Positions 31,083 through 33,381 of a stretch of DNA of 33,381 bases are shown piece by piece. The translations under genes were made by a program, and so were the position numbers. The number at the start of each line of letters is the position of its first letter. Positions within the stretch are counted from its first letter, which is position 1. Source of the stretch: Treponema sp. (GTDB lineage: Bacteria > Spirochaetota > Spirochaetia > Treponematales > Treponemataceae); the NCBI RefSeq assembly GCF_024696245.1, contig NZ_JAILGZ010000028.1:1-33381 (forward strand). The letters run 5' to 3'. The notes under the pieces were generated by a model. It saw nothing but the letters and a program-made list of their open reading frames with translations. It made no database searches and had not been told where the DNA came from.

Positions 31083-31111
31083 TTGCAGTATTTAATAAAG
31101 GCTTATATAAT
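31083..31111 (+). promoter_or_regulatory. Promoter of rsmI-flgM
   Basis: TTGCAG (31083-31088), 17-nt spacer, TATAAT (31106-31111). The -10 is consensus, the -35 keeps only TTG. It ends 6 nt before the GTG start, so the message should begin at or within a base of the start codon. Confidence 0.65.
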
Positions 31112-31117
31112 AGAAGA

Positions 31118-31843
31118 GTGTCGGAACTTTATATTGTAGGTACACCCATCGGAAACCTGGGTGATATAACATTCAGAGCAATTGAAACTTTTAAGTCAGT
31201 AGATGTAGTAGCAGCAGAAGATACTCGCCATACCCTGCAGTTACTGACCCATTTTGAGATCAGAAAGCCGTTAATAAGCTGCCGTTCCCAGAATGAATCC
31301 TTTGCTTCAGAAAAGATTATTTCCCTTCTTGATGAAGGAAAAACAGTTGCATACGCCAGTGATGCAGGTACCCCGGGAATCAGTGATCCTGGAGCTATTC
31401 TGGCAGGACTGGCCAGACAGGCAGGCCATAAAGTAATTCCGATACCAGGAGCCAGCGCCTTTGCAACATTAACCAGCGTAGCCGGTGCAGGTGGAAAAAC
31501 CCTTATTTTTGAAGGTTTTTTGTCGCCAAAACCAGGTAGAAGACGCTCAAGATTAAGAGAATTACTTGCAACAGGGGATGCAGTAGTTTTATACGAAAGT
31601 CCGTTCAGAATAGTTAAGCTTTTGACGGATATTGCCGATATTGAAGGTGATCGTCGTGTAGTTGTTGGCAGGGAACTGACTAAACTTCACGAAGAAATTA
31701 CAGAAGGTACGGCCAGACAGGTTCTTGAAGACTATTCTTCAAGAAATAAGGTACTGGGAGAGTTCGCAGTCTTTATTTCTGGTAATAAAAATGCTAAACT
31801 TTCTGCGGATGATTCCGATAATAATAGTGAGGTAGAACTATGA
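31118..31843 (+). CDS. rsmI: 16S rRNA (cytidine-1402-2'-O)-methyltransferase
   Basis: A 241-residue enzyme that methylates C1402 in the decoding centre of 16S rRNA. Motifs: LYIVGTPIGNLGDITFRA at the N-terminus, AAEDTRHT (about 33-40), YASDAGTPGISDPG and IPIPGASAFATL, then FEGFLSPKPGRRRSRL and YESPFRI. The start is GTG 31118 with no SD and a TATAAT box 6 nt before it, so the mRNA is probably leaderless. The stop overlaps the flgM start (ATGA). Confidence 0.96.
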   Translation: MSELYIVGTPIGNLGDITFRAIETFKSVDVVAAEDTRHTLQLLTHFEIRKPLISCRSQNESFASEKIISLLDEGKTVAYASDAGTPGISDPGAILAGLARQAGHKVIPIPGASAFATLTSVAGAGGKTLIFEGFLSPKPGRRRSRLRELLATGDAVVLYESPFRIVKLLTDIADIEGDRRVVVGRELTKLHEEITEGTARQVLEDYSSRNKVLGEFAVFISGNKNAKLSADDSDNNSEVEL

Positions 31844-32127
31844 TGATAGACAAGGTTGCAGGAGTAAATCCATTAAACAATTTGCAGGAAACAAAGCGTA
31901 CTAACAACGCTAAATCGGTCAGGTCTACATCTGATGAAATCAGTGTTTCTAAAGAAGCAAAAGCAATGAGTGATGCCTATTATCTTAACAAAGTTGCGGA
32001 AGAAACACCTGATGTTCGTACAGATCTTGTAGAACAGATTAAACAGAAGATTCGCGATCCAAATTATCTTAACAGTGAAACTATTGCAGCTACTGCAGAT
32101 CGCATTCTCAGTGCTTATGGTTTATAA
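31840..32127 (+). CDS. flgM: Anti-sigma-28 factor FlgM
   Basis: A 95-residue protein. The N-terminal half is polar and disordered (GVNPLNNLQETKRTNNAKSV, then STSDEISVSKEAKAMSDAYY). The C-terminal half has the sigma-28-binding helices (VRTDLVEQIKQKIRDPNYLN and SETIAATADRILSAYGL), typical of FlgM. It holds FliA inactive until the flagellar hook is finished. ATG overlaps the rsmI stop (ATGA), so its translation depends on rsmI. No sigma-28 promoter is seen before it. Start at the second Met is equally possible. An intrinsic terminator follows. Confidence 0.92.
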   Translation: MMIDKVAGVNPLNNLQETKRTNNAKSVRSTSDEISVSKEAKAMSDAYYLNKVAEETPDVRTDLVEQIKQKIRDPNYLNSETIAATADRILSAYGL

Positions 32128-32160
32128 TTCCGTAGCAAAAATGATTTAATAGCTTAAAAG

Positions 32161-32193
32161 AAAGACGGGATGATTAAATTCCGTCTTTTTTTT
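32161..32193 (+). terminator. Intrinsic terminator after flgM
   Basis: AAAGACGG (32161-32168) pairs with CCGTCTTT (32181-32188), and the stem is followed by a further run of T to 32193. Confidence 0.93.
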
Positions 32194-32240
32194 GGCATAA
32201 ATTTTATTTTAGTAAAAATAATTATAACTGGAGAAATAAA

Positions 32241-33381
32241 GTGGCAGACTTCAATTTTAGAATTTCACCAAATATTGTACTTGGAGCCTATACATCAACC
32301 CGTTTAGGTCAGTATGCACAGGAATACGGAAAAAAATTCATGGTTATTTTTGATCCTGTACTTAAAGAATCCGGTACTTCCCAGAAAATCCTAAAATCCC
32401 TCCAGGACAGAAGTCTGGATTACTTTACTTTTGACGAAATTCCAGTTACAGCTGATACAGAAATCATAGAAACAGCCCTTTCCCTTGCAAGACAGGCTCA
32501 TGTTCACGGTGTAATTGCTGCAGGCGGAGGAAAAACCCTTAATGTAGCAAAGGCTGTATGCACCCTCTATAACGAAAGCAAGTCCCTTTACGAATTTGCA
32601 GACGGAGAAATACCTACATCTGATCCGCTGCCCCTTATCTGCGTACCTACAACAATTAGAGATGACTTCCTTTTTATGGACAAAACCCCTCTTATCGATG
32701 CCCGCAGTTCTAAAATAAAGCTTCTCAAAAACAAAAATTCTTTATGTAAACTTGCTATATGGGATCCAAACCTTACAGTTTCCCTTACAGAAAAACAGAT
32801 AGCTGCCATGTCCCTTGAGACCCTTTGTCTTGCTGTAGAAGCTTACCTTAGCCCAAAAGCAACCTTCTTTAGTGACATGCTTATAGAAAAATCCGTACAG
32901 CTTATTTCTTATGCTATGGATGGTGCCCAGACTCTTACTGTTACAACTCCCCAGGAACTTCTTTTAGCTCAGGGAGGTTGTATGACAGCTCTGGCAGCAG
33001 CTACAAGTTCCATGGGACCGGCATCCCTTCTTGCTTTAACAATCAATTCAAGGTTTAAGATTTCCCGCTCCCTTACTTCTACAATTCTTTTCCCTTATGT
33101 AATTGAAGACGGTGCCAAATTTAAGAGTGACAAGCTGGCAGTTCTTGCAAAAATACTCAGGGCAGCCCCAGAAGATGCAGATGATGCAAAGGCAGCAGCT
33201 TTATTTGCAGATTATATCCGCCAGCATATTGCTAAAATGAATATTCCGGCACGTTTAAAGGAACTTTCCCTTGGTATTGAACAGCTTTCCCTTGCAGCAG
33301 AAGATGCAGGAGAAACTGAACTTATAAATGCCCTTCCTAGAAGCATGTCCAGTGATGCTTTATTTGAACTTATAAAGCAGG
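32241..33381 (+). CDS. Iron-alcohol-dehydrogenase/GldA-fold protein lacking metal ligands (partial)
   Basis: An open frame from GTG 32241 (GGAG 7 nt upstream) to the window edge, 380 residues without a stop. The dehydroquinate-synthase-like fold is clear: FNFRISPNIVLGAYTSTRLG, the nucleotide loop AAGGGKTLNVAKAV (94-106, GldA-like but Asn N101 replaces the usual Asp), VPTTIRDDF, and the helix SLETLCLAVEAYLS. Metal ligands are not conserved: the D/H pair of VDALTHAIEGY is E193/L197, and an ungapped 31-residue alignment to FucO places S262, L266 and R276 at H263, H267 and H277. It may therefore be a non-canonical dehydrogenase or a pseudoenzyme. Confidence 0.85.
   Translation, partial: MADFNFRISPNIVLGAYTSTRLGQYAQEYGKKFMVIFDPVLKESGTSQKILKSLQDRSLDYFTFDEIPVTADTEIIETALSLARQAHVHGVIAAGGGKTLNVAKAVCTLYNESKSLYEFADGEIPTSDPLPLICVPTTIRDDFLFMDKTPLIDARSSKIKLLKNKNSLCKLAIWDPNLTVSLTEKQIAAMSLETLCLAVEAYLSPKATFFSDMLIEKSVQLISYAMDGAQTLTVTTPQELLLAQGGCMTALAAATSSMGPASLLALTINSRFKISRSLTSTILFPYVIEDGAKFKSDKLAVLAKILRAAPEDADDAKAAALFADYIRQHIAKMNIPARLKELSLGIEQLSLAAEDAGETELINALPRSMSSDALFELIKQ

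Noticed and set aside
1-33381. CRISPR arrays, insertion sequences, prophage or attachment sites
   Set aside because: No regularly spaced repeats, transposase or integrase motifs, or long terminal repeats were seen; gene content is mostly housekeeping and metabolic.

Overview
The window looks like chromosome from an anaerobic, low-GC spirochaete of the Treponema type, probably a host- or plant-fibre-associated one. This is an inference from gene content: a class III (anaerobic) ribonucleotide reductase, the flagellar anti-sigma factor FlgM next to rsmI, luxS, a lipoprotein signal, and enzymes resembling plant-polymer hydrolases (a tannase/feruloyl-esterase-like lipoprotein and a pectinesterase-fold protein). 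No phage, transposon, CRISPR or rRNA was seen; one tRNA-Val is present.

Layout. 1-1165 (minus): a partial gene of unknown function behind a TetR regulator whose promoter carries a large palindromic operator. 1190-1729: a small secreted Lys-rich protein. 1914-7565 (minus): a tight six-gene run mtnN - luxS - DUF1538 membrane protein - tandem PII-like protein - hslO (Hsp33) - Rsm22-like methyltransferase. It joins SAH/AI-2 metabolism to a putative PII-controlled membrane protein and to redox/ribosome quality functions. 7634-7741 (plus): a candidate small RNA that belongs to no neighbouring gene. 7751-8047: yhbY. 8048-8379: a 332-bp regulatory region, then nrdD (plus). 10689-15413 (plus): oppBCDF plus a DUF3899-like membrane protein, without a substrate-binding protein. 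15397-18953: an RluA pseudouridine synthase and a TIGR02757 gene (divergent), a pectinesterase-fold protein and a YczE-like membrane protein. 19005-21661 (minus): a metal P-type ATPase cassette (DUF6110, ATPase, HMA-like protein). 21912-23720 (plus): the tannase-like lipoprotein. 23871-23944: tRNA-Val. 24000-26852 (minus): an S1-domain protein translationally coupled to a FecCD/FecE-type ABC importer. 26926-31005 (minus): FtsK and a GH18 protein. 31118-32127 (plus): rsmI-flgM. 32241-end: a partial iron-alcohol-dehydrogenase-fold protein that has lost its metal ligands.

Two themes are worth following. First, at 7634-7741 there is a textbook promoter (TTGACT-17-TATTAT) and a strong intrinsic terminator about 70 nt downstream. 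The terminator loop exposes the anti-Shine-Dalgarno sequence CCUCCUUA, suggesting a trans-acting small RNA. Second, several genes lack a Shine-Dalgarno sequence and have a -10 box only 6-10 nt before the start codon (rluA-like, TIGR02757, pectinesterase-fold, yczE-like, rsmI, possibly yhbY). They would give leaderless or nearly leaderless mRNAs, while other genes in the window carry strong GGAGG sites. All functional statements are from reading the sequence; no searches were run.
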